A model generated the notes under the pieces. That model was not told the origin of the DNA and searched no databases. It worked only from the letters and a program-made list of their open reading frames with translations. A stretch of 5,780 nt of DNA, from NCBI GenBank assembly GCA_958426095.1, contig CATZYB010000160.1, positions 1-5,780 of the forward strand. The letters are read 5' to 3'. Below, piece by piece: positions 1 through 5,780 of the stretch (within the stretch, counting starts at the first letter, position 1; every line of letters starts with the position of its first letter). The position numbers and the translations under genes were made by a program. Origin of the DNA: an uncultured Lachnospiraceae bacterium (GTDB lineage: Bacteria > Bacillota > Clostridia > Lachnospirales > Lachnospiraceae).

Positions 1-1
1 C

Positions 2-226
2 TACAAAAACGAGTGCCAGAACTGGCGCAACAAGATCAACAAGGCAAAAAGGACAGCGGGCTTCCCGGCTGACCGGCTGGAAGAAATGCTGACCGCTTTT
101 GAAGCGTTCAAAAAAGAAGCATTGCAGAGAAAAAGGGCTGTCAAAGAAAGGACAGCCAGCCCGAAAGAATTTACGGACTGGCTGTATCAGCAGAGTAATA
201 TTATTGTGGGGCTGGCTAACATATAA
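2..226 (+). CDS. 3' end of an unrecognised gene (C-terminal 74 residues)
   Basis: An open frame enters from the left edge and runs to a TAA at 224-226; the start lies outside the window. The visible 74 residues begin YKNECQNWRNKINKAK, are rich in Lys, Arg and Glu, are probably mostly helical, and end in DWLYQQSNIIVGLANI. There is no membrane segment. The Cys in the fourth to sixth residues (NECQNW) could be the last ligand of a zinc-ribbon lying upstream, as in small Cys-containing proteins of unknown function carried by Clostridia elements (DUF6076-like proteins have a comparable Cys region followed by a basic helical tail), but this is a loose resemblance only. It faces the minus-strand pair to its right, with 8 bases between the two stop codons. 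That the frame is coding is likely from its length to the edge and its amino-acid make-up; the function is unknown. Confidence 0.7.
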   Translation, partial: YKNECQNWRNKINKAKRTAGFPADRLEEMLTAFEAFKKEALQRKRAVKERTASPKEFTDWLYQQSNIIVGLANI

Positions 227-234
227 TTATCTGT

Positions 235-432
235 CTACTTATCAAGTCGGAACTTGGACAGGCTTTCGATCAGCTTTGTCTTGATATAGTCCTCCATATC
301 CACGTTATAATGTCCGTAGATATGGGAGTAATAGCGGATATATCCGGCATAATGGGCAAGGACGGCGCTGACCGCTTCCGGCTCCCCATTAGTAGCTTGG
401 ATGATTGTTTCATAGGGGAGAAGTCTACTCAT
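235..432 (-). CDS. Small HTH_16-type protein, Tn916 Orf8-like
   Basis: A 65-residue cytosolic protein starting MSRLLPYETIIQATNGEP. The pattern of P-Y-x-x-I-x-x-A-x-x-G-(D/E)-x-x-A-(hydrophobic)-x-x-(I/V)-L-x-H-Y-x-x-Y-I, followed by a C-terminal segment with E-D-Y-I-K-x-K-L-I-E-(S/A)-L-x-K-F, is typical of the HTH_16 family, whose best known member is Orf8 of Tn916. It is somewhat short: the stretch between the two blocks (SHIYGHYNVDM) is compact. Its ATG overlaps the last 8 bases of the sigma-like gene upstream, and GGAGG lies at 442-446, 9 bases before the start, so the two are probably translated together. In Tn916-like elements this pair lies close to the excision and integration genes and is linked to control of transfer functions; that role is inferred here. 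The DNA-binding activity has not been shown by the sequence alone. Confidence 0.88.
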   Translation of the reverse strand: MSRLLPYETIIQATNGEPEAVSAVLAHYAGYIRYYSHIYGHYNVDMEDYIKTKLIESLSKFRLDK

Positions 433-868
433 GGGCTAACACCTCCATTTTCTCCCGCAGTCGGCGCAGGTCAAGATATATATGTCGTCCTGCTGTGCTG
501 CGTGTCCGTCCGTACCGCTTGCCGATTTCCGCATGTGTTAGATGTTCAAAGAAGTACAGGAAGATGATTTCCTGCTCTGTTTCCGGCAAAGAGGATAGGG
601 CGGCGGCAAGCTCTGGATTGCTCAACATGACAGTCTGACCGCAGACCGTAAATGGGTATTCCTCGCTTAACGGTGGCTGTGCAAAATATTCATCTGTGGT
701 AGCAAAGGGCATGAACTTTTCTTCGGACAGATATTCAAGAGAGATTTCCCGTTTCCACTTTGAATACAGCTTACGAGCTGCGTCAATAGACGCATGGCGA
801 ATAACAATCCTGCAAAAAGCATTATGCGTGTATTGGATATGCTCTTGATATTCTTCAAATTTGGTCAT
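425..868 (-). CDS. Sigma-70 region 4-like regulator, Tn916 Orf7-like
   Basis: A 147-residue protein whose C-terminal half (about residues 83-142) matches sigma-70 region 4: ALSSLPETEQEIIFLYFFEH, then the helix-turn-helix THAEIGKRYGRTRSTAGRHI and a basic helix DLRRLREKM, which would contact a -35 element. The first 80 residues show no convincing region 2 (core-binding and -10 melting), as in Orf7 of Tn916 and related element-borne sigma-like proteins. I start it at the ATG at 866-868 (MTKFEEYQEH) rather than at a codon 42 bases upstream, because AAAGGGGGAG at 874-883 lies 5 bases before it, and the longer form would put this site inside the gene. It is followed by the HTH_16 gene with an 8-base overlap. 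The likely role is activation of element genes such as those for excision or transfer; the target promoters are not visible here. Confidence 0.9.
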   Translation of the reverse strand: MTKFEEYQEHIQYTHNAFCRIVIRHASIDAARKLYSKWKREISLEYLSEEKFMPFATTDEYFAQPPLSEEYPFTVCGQTVMLSNPELAAALSSLPETEQEIIFLYFFEHLTHAEIGKRYGRTRSTAGRHIYLDLRRLREKMEVLAHE

Positions 869-873
869 AGGAA

Positions 874-883
874 CTCCCCCTTT
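874..883 (-). promoter_or_regulatory. Ribosome binding site deciding the start of the sigma-like gene
   Basis: On the minus strand AAAGGGGGAG is followed by 5 bases and then ATG. It is the only strong Shine-Dalgarno-like site near the 5' end of this frame, and it supports the 147-residue form of the protein. Confidence 0.75.
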
Positions 884-899
884 CTGACTGGTAGTGCGA

Positions 900-924
900 G
901 GCGACAGCACTTTAGTCTGTCGCC
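900..924 (-). other. Perfect 8-bp hairpin between permease and sigma-like genes
   Basis: GGCGACAG at 900-907 and CTGTCGCC at 917-924 are perfect inverted repeats with a 9-base loop. In the direction of the flanking minus-strand genes the stem is followed by TCGCACTACC, not by a run of T, so it is not a standard intrinsic terminator. It sits 28 bases after the permease stop and 31 bases before the sigma-like start. It could be an RNA hairpin that partly separates the two transcripts or protects the 3' end of the ABC message, or a dyad operator for a dimeric regulator. The whole 869-952 gap contains no convincing sigma-A promoter that I can see, so read-through from the exporter operon is possible. 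Confidence 0.55.
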
Positions 925-952
925 CCTTAATTGCTTATCTGTAAAACAAAAA

Positions 953-3505
953 TTAGTCTGTTGCTCTTAATCGTTCCACGATACTTTGCTTCTCCAGGTT
1001 CTTAAAGCAAATATACGGAATCAGAATTGCAAAGGTAATCAAGATTGGTGTGCAGATCACAAGCGGCATAAGTGTAAAATGGAATGTGGAATATCCCTCG
1101 GCAACCATTGCACGAACGCCAATTCCAACGGCTAATACACTGATAACATAGGACGCAATCAGGGTAATGCCTGCATAGTCAAGTCCCTCCAAAATCAGCA
1201 TTTTACGGAGCTGCCGCTTCGTCATGCCAATGCTCTGTATCATGGCAAATTCTTTTCGGCGGCTCACGATAGCCGTTACCATGCTATTCACAAAATTAAG
1301 GATGCCGACCAAGGCGATTACTACACTGATCGTATTTCCCATGACCGCAGAGGAACGTGTTTCGGATTTGTATTGCTCGATCATTGTTTTGCGTGAAGTA
1401 ACTGGCAGCCCACTGTCAACATTTTCCGTATAGTCATCAAGCATTTTTTGTGCAGCCTCTATTTCTTCGTCAGCGACATTGAAAAACAGCTTTCGGAGTG
1501 TATTATCAGGCCACAATTCCCGGAAAGTGTCTGCTGGCAAGATGAAACCTAAATTAAAGCCGGTTCCTGCACCTGTTTCCATTGCTCCATATTCAATCGA
1601 GTTTACAGGGTAAACAACCGCCATCACCGTATATTGCCGTCCCTCTATTGTAACCGTTGCGCCAACAGAAGCAGTCGGTAATACAGTACCGTTTTCAAAT
1701 TCTTCTTTCTCCGCGGCAGGGCCAATCGCCAAGACATAATTCCCGGTTGCAAATTCATCCGCGTTATAGGTTCCCGCAAGCAGGTATTGCTTTTGAACAA
1801 TCGTTTCCAGCGGAATACCATCAAGGCCATACATGACCGTATCAACCGTTTCGGACGTAATTGCATCCTGTGTTGCCTGCGCCACATCCGGCGCATAACC
1901 TGCGATATAGGAAAACAAGTCCGATGAACAAAAATCTTTCAAATTCTGGACAGTCTGCCCGTCCATATCCCAACTAAGCTGATGGGAATACAAATATCCC
2001 GTCTTTTCCAACCCGTCTAAAGTTTCCACGCTGGAAATCAAATCATCATTCAGGGTGTTTCCGTAGGGATTATAACCTCCGATAAAATCCCCGTCTGTTG
2101 CGTCTGATAATTCAAAGTCTGCTATTGTCAATGCGGACAGATACTTTTCCATATCAAAGGATGCGTTTTTCGCATAGAAGCAGCTTAATAGAACAAGGCC
2201 AAGTGTCAATGAGCAGATCACCGTAACCGTTCTTTTTCTGTTGCGCCCTAAATTCGCCCAGGCCATCCCGGACAAAGATGCGCCCCACTGTCCTTTCTTT
2301 GTCTTTTTCTTTATGGAAGTGCTGGTATCATTGTACCGCAACGCTTCAATAGGAGATACCTTACCCGCCAAACGAGCCGGGCGCAGACAAGAGAAAACGA
2401 CTGTGAGCCATGCAAACAGTGCAGACCCAATGAAAATAACTGGATTTACCGCAACAACGGTGCGAGTGCTGATTGTTCCCACAAGCACCGGCACAAGTAC
2501 CGCGCCGAGCAGATAACCGAAAACTAATCCGATGGGAATACCAATCAGACACAGCCTGTTAGCCTGCCCGTAGATCAGTCGTTTTAACTGTTTCTTTGTT
2601 GTACCAAGCGTTTTCAGTTTTCCGTAAAATTGAATATCGGCTGTAACGGAAATCTGAAAGATATTGTAAATAATCAGATAGCCCGCCAGGAACACCAAAA
2701 TCATACCGAAATACATAGGGATATTTTCTTGTAATGCGGTAGTGCTTATCTCTGACGAGTATGCCAGATTTACATTGTATTTCAAGCCTGTCAAGCCCGT
2801 ATCAAACAAGATGGTTTGTATATCAGCTTCAATCTGGTTATCTCTGAACAAGTTTACCTGCGCCATGTGCGTACCAAGAAGCTGCCCCTGTGCGTTGCCA
2901 TCTACGCCGTTTGTCATTTCCCCGGCATAATCCCGGCTGACCCAGGCCATGCTTGCATAGACAGATTGATTTCCCTCCCAATACCCGCATAGCTTGAACG
3001 TAGAGGTCAAAACTTCATCCCCTGATAAATCTTTGCGCCATTGCAGCGTGACAGTCTGCCCCAGCTCATGCGGAATACCTAATCGGTCAAGAACAAGTGT
3101 GTCCAATGCAATTTCATCCGCTGCCTGGGGCAAAGTACCAACATCGGGCATTGCAAAGGAATGTTCCGCATAGCTGCTATCTCCCCAACGGATTTCTACC
3201 TGTCGGCCTGCCAATTCCTTATTTTCAGCCAAGCCCAGGATAATGCTTTCTCCGATTTCCGCTACATCTGGATGGGATGCAATCAAATCAACCTGTTCGG
3301 TTGTAATAGACTTAAAAGAGATTTGGGCGTCATACCCAGTCTGGCGAAACGTCATTTCAACCAAATTTTTGCTCATACTCTGCGAAAGGACAAACAGAGT
3401 AGTAAACATTAAGGTTGTCAGAATGATTGCAAGCACCGCTACAATGTTCCGGCCCTTGTTGGTCTTAAATAATCGCCTTGAAAGTGTTTGTATTGGGTTG
3501 AACAT
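953..3505 (-). CDS. ABC exporter permease with two FtsX domains
   Basis: An 850-residue membrane protein, the permease of the ATPase encoded just upstream. It has the duplicated FtsX plan: TM1 at about residues 20-42, a large outside domain (about 43-263), three membrane segments (about 265-287, 318-342, 355-375), a cytosolic linker rich in Lys (about 390-425), TM5 (about 426-446), a second large outside domain (about 447-720), and three final segments (about 724-747, 778-800, 813-833). Both halves carry the FtsX coupling region, seen as GKLKTLGTTKKQLKRLI (295-311) and FAMIQSIGMTKRQLRKMLI (753-771), which should touch the ATPase. This plan fits exporters of the LolCE/SalY/MacB-related group that move peptides or lipoproteins from the membrane, and differs from BceB-type permeases, which have ten segments and one outside domain. 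The start has AGGAGG at 3512-3517, 6 bases upstream, overlapping the ATPase stop. The substrate cannot be read from the sequence; antimicrobial-peptide resistance or peptide export is a reasonable guess. Confidence 0.95.
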   Translation of the reverse strand: MFNPIQTLSRRLFKTNKGRNIVAVLAIILTTLMFTTLFVLSQSMSKNLVEMTFRQTGYDAQISFKSITTEQVDLIASHPDVAEIGESIILGLAENKELAGRQVEIRWGDSSYAEHSFAMPDVGTLPQAADEIALDTLVLDRLGIPHELGQTVTLQWRKDLSGDEVLTSTFKLCGYWEGNQSVYASMAWVSRDYAGEMTNGVDGNAQGQLLGTHMAQVNLFRDNQIEADIQTILFDTGLTGLKYNVNLAYSSEISTTALQENIPMYFGMILVFLAGYLIIYNIFQISVTADIQFYGKLKTLGTTKKQLKRLIYGQANRLCLIGIPIGLVFGYLLGAVLVPVLVGTISTRTVVAVNPVIFIGSALFAWLTVVFSCLRPARLAGKVSPIEALRYNDTSTSIKKKTKKGQWGASLSGMAWANLGRNRKRTVTVICSLTLGLVLLSCFYAKNASFDMEKYLSALTIADFELSDATDGDFIGGYNPYGNTLNDDLISSVETLDGLEKTGYLYSHQLSWDMDGQTVQNLKDFCSSDLFSYIAGYAPDVAQATQDAITSETVDTVMYGLDGIPLETIVQKQYLLAGTYNADEFATGNYVLAIGPAAEKEEFENGTVLPTASVGATVTIEGRQYTVMAVVYPVNSIEYGAMETGAGTGFNLGFILPADTFRELWPDNTLRKLFFNVADEEIEAAQKMLDDYTENVDSGLPVTSRKTMIEQYKSETRSSAVMGNTISVVIALVGILNFVNSMVTAIVSRRKEFAMIQSIGMTKRQLRKMLILEGLDYAGITLIASYVISVLAVGIGVRAMVAEGYSTFHFTLMPLVICTPILITFAILIPYICFKNLEKQSIVERLRATD

Positions 3506-3509
3506 ACGG

Positions 3510-3519
3510 CCCCTCCTTA
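3510..3519 (-). promoter_or_regulatory. Ribosome binding site of the permease, overlapping the ATPase stop
   Basis: TAAGGAGGGG combines the stop codon of the ATPase with a near-perfect Shine-Dalgarno site; AGGAGG lies 6 bases before the permease ATG. Ribosomes ending the ATPase are placed directly for the permease, which favours balanced subunit synthesis. Confidence 0.85.
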
Positions 3520-4185
3520 CTGCTGGGCAATCCGCCCATCCTCAATACGGATGGTGCGGTCAGCCTGTTCCGCAATCTCCGGGTTATGGGTTATCATTAC
3601 GATAGTCTGATGGAATTTCTTACTGGTGACTTTCAAAAGCTCGATCACTTCATCACTGGTCTTGCTGTCCAGATTGCCGGTAGGTTCATCGGCCAGAATA
3701 ATAGCGGGTTTGCTGGCTAATGCTCTGGCAATCGCCACACGCTGCTGCTGGCCGCCGGAAAGATTATTGGGGAGATTGTCTAATTTCTTTTCCAAGCCAA
3801 GCAGCTTGACGATCTCCATGATAAACTGCTGATCTGGCGTTTTACCATCCAGCGTAATAGGGAAAATAATGTTTTCCCACACGCTCAATACAGGAACCAG
3901 GTTGTAATTCTGGAAAATAAATCCGATACGCTGGCGGCGAAACACAGTCAGGTTTTCGTCATTCAATTTCCCCAGTTCAAAATTGTCCACCTTTACGTTG
4001 CCGGAAGTAGGACGGTCAAGTCCGCCCAGCATATGAAGCAGGGTAGATTTGCCGCTGCCGGATGTTCCGATAATGGCAACGAACTCGCCTTTATCAACAG
4101 TAATGGTCACACCATCAAGAGCCTTTACGATATTCGGCTTTTGACCGTAGGTTTTGCATAGATTGGTTGTTTGCAATATGCTCAT
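3517..4185 (-). CDS. ABC exporter ATPase, LolD/MacB/SalX-like
   Basis: A 222-residue cytosolic ATP-binding subunit of normal length with every motif intact: Walker A GTSGSGKST (40-48), Q-loop FIFQNYNLVPVLSVWENI (89-106), signature LSGGQQQRVAIARAL (142-156), Walker B IILADEPTGNLDS (162-174) with catalytic Glu167, and H-loop MITHNPE with His200. The LVPVLSVWENI stretch after the Q-loop and the DEPTGNLD block are typical of the family that pairs with FtsX-type permeases (LolD, MacB, SalX, BceA), and ATP hydrolysis would drive mechanotransmission or efflux by the permease. It is the first gene of the operon: ATG at 4183-4185 with GAGGA at 4192-4196 seven bases earlier. The permease starts 11 bases after its stop, and the TAA is part of the permease ribosome binding site (TAAGGAGGGG, 3510-3519), which suggests coupled translation. 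Expression is likely driven by the promoter at 4234-4262. Confidence 0.97.
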   Translation of the reverse strand: MSILQTTNLCKTYGQKPNIVKALDGVTITVDKGEFVAIIGTSGSGKSTLLHMLGGLDRPTSGNVKVDNFELGKLNDENLTVFRRQRIGFIFQNYNLVPVLSVWENIIFPITLDGKTPDQQFIMEIVKLLGLEKKLDNLPNNLSGGQQQRVAIARALASKPAIILADEPTGNLDSKTSDEVIELLKVTSKKFHQTIVMITHNPEIAEQADRTIRIEDGRIAQQ

Positions 4186-4233
4186 CGTAGTATCCTCGCT
4201 TTCTTAAAATGGCAATTTCATTTACCTACGGTC

Positions 4234-4262
4234 AGTATAAAAAAGCGTGAAATCTTATTCAA
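4234..4262 (-). promoter_or_regulatory. Sigma-A promoter of the ABC exporter operon
   Basis: On the minus strand a -35 box TTGAAT (4257-4262) is followed by a 17-base spacer and a -10 box TATACT (4234-4239). Transcription would begin near 4226-4228, giving a leader of about 40 bases before the ATPase ATG. The boxes are close to consensus, but the spacer ends in a run of T and the -35 box lies only 5 bases downstream of a pair of direct repeats, so activator control is likely. No other promoter-like pair is as good in this gap. Confidence 0.75.
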
Positions 4263-4267
4263 TCTCT

Positions 4268-4301
4268 GTTGCCTATTCTAACATTGACGTTGCCTATTCT
4301 A
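4268..4301 (-). promoter_or_regulatory. Tandem 13-bp direct repeats, probable LytTR regulator site
   Basis: The 13-mer GTTGCCTATTCTA occurs twice on the plus strand, at 4268-4280 and 4289-4301, with 8 bases between (TAGAATAGGCAAC on the minus strand). The start-to-start distance is 21 bp, about two helical turns, which puts both on one face of the DNA. Known LytTR regulators (AgrA, ComE and relatives) bind two direct repeats with this spacing, often just upstream of a -35 box; the GTT core in (A/T)C-GTT-like repeats also occurs here as ACGTTGCC and CTGTTGCC. The proximal repeat ends 5 bases before TTGAAT. As the neighbouring operon ends in a LytTR regulator and its kinase, I infer that this regulator binds here. 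The repeats are seen directly; the binding partner is inference. Confidence 0.72.
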
Positions 4302-4339
4302 AAAAACACACCATGCGAACGGTTTTCCGCATGGTGTGT
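4301..4339 (-). terminator. Intrinsic terminator of the two-component operon
   Basis: A perfect 12-bp stem, ACACACCATGCG (4306-4317) and CGCATGGTGTGT (4328-4339), closes a 10-base loop and is followed on the minus strand by TTTTTT (4306 down to 4301). It lies 14 bases after the stop of the histidine kinase. It should stop regulator-kinase transcripts before the exporter promoter, so that the exporter operon depends on its own control. Its T-run ends at the distal direct repeat of that promoter. Confidence 0.92.
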
Positions 4340-4353
4340 ATCACTCGTTTTGT

Positions 4354-5649
4354 TTATGGAATTGGTATGATGATTTTCAGGATAAAGCTGTCCTGTTCCT
4401 GATGGATTGCAAGCTGTCCTCCATACTTCTCAACAGCCTGCCGAATGTTTTTCAGTCCGAACCCGTGTAAAAACAAATCGTCTTTTGTAGTGGTCAGTCC
4501 AGCATCCTCCGTTGTAAGGCAGTTGTTCTTGATAACGATAGACAACATATCCCGGAAGCGGTTTGCTTTGACCGTGACGACCCGTTCATCCGCAGGTAAT
4601 TTCAGACTGGCTTCCAGCGCATTGTCAATCGCATTGCCGAAGATGGTACTAATATCCAATGGCGCAATGAAATCTATTTCTTCAAAGCGGATTACCGCAC
4701 TAAAGTCAATGTTTTTCTCCTTTGCTTTTTTCGCCTTATCACGGATAATAATATCCAAAAACTCATTTCCAGTATGTTGATAATCTTCAAAGGCTGAAAT
4801 CTGTTCTTGCAAGGAGGCTATCATTTGCTGTGATTCTGCATTATGGGCCTGCTGTGTCTGAAGAATAAGAAGATGGTTCTTCAAATCGTGGTAAATCTCC
4901 CTAACTCGTTCCTCGTCTTTGAATTTATCTTCATAATATGCGTATTTTAGTTCCATTTCCCGTATCTGCTGCTGTGCCATGCTTTTTTGTAGTTTCAAGT
5001 AGTTACTGTTCTTCTGATACAGGAAAAGTAATAGAAGCAGAACGCCTAACAGCAGTCCACTAATACCAATCGTGAAATCAAAGTAATTGACATCACCTGA
5101 AAAGAAGCCCTTTCCTGTACTATAATACAGCACTAAGTAAGTAATGACACCGTATGACAATATGATGGCCGCATCCCTGCGCTGCACCTGATAGCTGAAA
5201 TTGCGAAACCCCTTGTAAAGAGAAAATATAATAACTCCAATCACAATAAATTTTAGCAGAAAGTATTGCCACACGTTCACAACATTATTTCCCACCATAA
5301 CGCTGGTATGTCCTAAGACCGCATCCGTTACAACCAAACAGGCAAAATCACTTATGATAAGCAAAATGAAAAACAAAGAAAATGCCATAATCAGCCTATG
5401 CCAGTATTCTTTTAAGATAAACCGTTGCACCACAACGAAATATACGGCAAATACCAAAGTCTTTATTGCTCCTAATGGTATGAGCCATGTCATAGCGCAT
5501 ATAAGTAAAGCTGTTGATATATATGGAAATAACCTTAGAATTACACGGTCATTCCTTTTACAAAAAATATCCGTACAGGCATAGAGCAGGCACATTTCTG
5601 ATACTGTACCAATCAAATCTAAACAGATATAGAATATCGTCTGCGTCAT
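4354..5649 (-). CDS. GHKL (AgrC-like) sensor histidine kinase
   Basis: A 431-residue membrane kinase. The N-terminal part to about residue 212 has six or seven hydrophobic segments (roughly 4-26, 40-58, 62-79, 87-110, 130-146, 160-177, 193-212) with little outside sequence, as in AgrC-type peptide sensors. A coiled-coil stretch (about 213-250) leads to the phosphorylation motif EIYHDLKNHL with His254. The ATP-binding domain has the N-box FGNAIDNALEA (337-347) with Asn339 and Asn343, and the glycine motif HGFGLKNI (395-402), the GHKL hallmark without the usual separate F-box. I start at ATG 5647-5649 because GGGGGGA at 5656-5662 lies 6 bases before it; a TTG 15 bases further up is less likely. 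The ATG overlaps the TGA of the regulator (ATGA). The signal is unknown; there is no AgrB- or AgrD-like gene in the window, so an external peptide or the exporter's own substrate is possible. Confidence 0.95.
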   Translation of the reverse strand: MTQTIFYICLDLIGTVSEMCLLYACTDIFCKRNDRVILRLFPYISTALLICAMTWLIPLGAIKTLVFAVYFVVVQRFILKEYWHRLIMAFSLFFILLIISDFACLVVTDAVLGHTSVMVGNNVVNVWQYFLLKFIVIGVIIFSLYKGFRNFSYQVQRRDAAIILSYGVITYLVLYYSTGKGFFSGDVNYFDFTIGISGLLLGVLLLLLFLYQKNSNYLKLQKSMAQQQIREMELKYAYYEDKFKDEERVREIYHDLKNHLLILQTQQAHNAESQQMIASLQEQISAFEDYQHTGNEFLDIIIRDKAKKAKEKNIDFSAVIRFEEIDFIAPLDISTIFGNAIDNALEASLKLPADERVVTVKANRFRDMLSIVIKNNCLTTEDAGLTTTKDDLFLHGFGLKNIRQAVEKYGGQLAIHQEQDSFILKIIIPIP

Positions 5650-5780
5650 AGCCAATCCCCCCAATAGTCTGCCAGCCGTTCCATAAATTCCTTTCGTTTC
5701 GGTTGACTTATGGGAACCCTTTCACCAGTAGTCAAAATAATATCCAGCTTTTCAATCCGCTTCACATAGAACAGATTAAC
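5646..5780 (-). CDS. LytTR response regulator, C-terminal 44 residues
   Basis: A frame comes in from the right edge and ends at TGA 5646-5648. The 44 residues VNLFYVKRIEKLDIILTTGE, then RVPISQPKRKEFMERLADYW and GDWL, match the end of a LytTR DNA-binding domain: the V-N-L-x-Y-V-x-x-I-E-K strand, the turn and strand I-x-L-T-x-G-E-x-(I/V)-P-I-S, and the final helix K-x-K-E-F-M-E-x-L. The receiver domain with its Asp phosphorylation site must lie beyond the window. The stop overlaps the kinase start by 4 bases (ATGA), the usual regulator-kinase arrangement of AgrC/AgrA-like pairs. It is the likely binder of the direct repeats at 4268-4301. Confidence 0.9.
   Translation of the reverse strand, partial: VNLFYVKRIEKLDIILTTGERVPISQPKRKEFMERLADYWGDWL

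Noticed and set aside
869..910. Sigma-like gene starting near 910, with 14 extra residues.
   Set aside because: The added part crosses the hairpin arm at 900-907 and the strong ribosome binding site at 874-883; the ATG at 868 is better placed.
869..952. A separate promoter for the sigma-like gene (for example TTGTTT or TTTACA near 940-948 as -35 box).
   Set aside because: No -10-like hexamer lies 16-18 bases downstream of either box; the nearest, TAAAGT, is about 25 bases away.
3243..3605. A 120-codon plus-strand open frame across the start of the permease and the end of the ATPase.
   Set aside because: It lies opposite two clearly coding genes with intact family motifs, has no ribosome binding site that stands out, and its protein resembles nothing; it is a shadow frame.
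4321..4353. The hairpin at 4306-4339 as a terminator for plus-strand transcription.
   Set aside because: The plus-strand side is followed by ATCACTCG, not a T-run, and no plus-strand gene ends here; the T-run is on the minus-strand side.
4186..4353. An AgrD-like or other short peptide gene between the two operons.
   Set aside because: The gap is filled by the leader, promoter, repeats and terminator; only a five-codon frame is present, with no leader-peptide-like or Cys-containing small protein.
5650..5664. Kinase start at a TTG at 5662-5664, giving a protein five residues longer.
   Set aside because: The TTG form would contain the GGGGGGA ribosome binding site in its own coding sequence; the ATG at 5647-5649 has good spacing to it and gives the usual ATGA overlap with the regulator.

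Overview
The window looks like part of an integrative and conjugative element (Tn916/Tn1549-like) from a Bacillota gut-type bacterium, probably a Clostridia relative. The reasons are strong purine-rich ribosome binding sites, a moderate GC content, and a sigma-factor-like plus HTH_16 gene pair that resembles Orf7/Orf8 of Tn916. The host species cannot be told from the sequence, and no integrase, excisionase, relaxase or element end is inside the window.

Layout, left to right. Positions 2-226 (+) hold the 3' end of an unrecognised gene. It converges, with an 8-base gap, on a minus-strand pair: a small HTH_16-type protein (235-432) and a sigma-70 region 4-like protein (425-868) that overlap by 8 bases. 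An 84-base gap (869-952) with a perfect 8-bp hairpin separates these from an ABC exporter operon: a double FtsX-type permease (953-3505) and its ATPase (3517-4185). The 168-base gap at 4186-4353 contains a near-consensus sigma-A promoter, a pair of perfect 13-bp direct repeats spaced 21 bp just upstream of it, and the intrinsic terminator of the next operon. That operon, also on the minus strand, ends with a GHKL (AgrC-like) histidine kinase (4354-5649). The kinase overlaps by 4 bases the end of a LytTR response regulator whose N-terminus lies beyond the window (5646-5780).

Proposed working: the kinase senses a signal at the membrane and phosphorylates the LytTR regulator. The regulator binds the two direct repeats and activates the ATPase-permease operon, which probably exports or removes a peptide or other amphipathic molecule. 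The two-gene Orf7/Orf8-like pair is likely element-borne control machinery, beside which this cargo is placed. The link between regulator and exporter is inferred from repeat geometry and gene order; the substrate is unknown.
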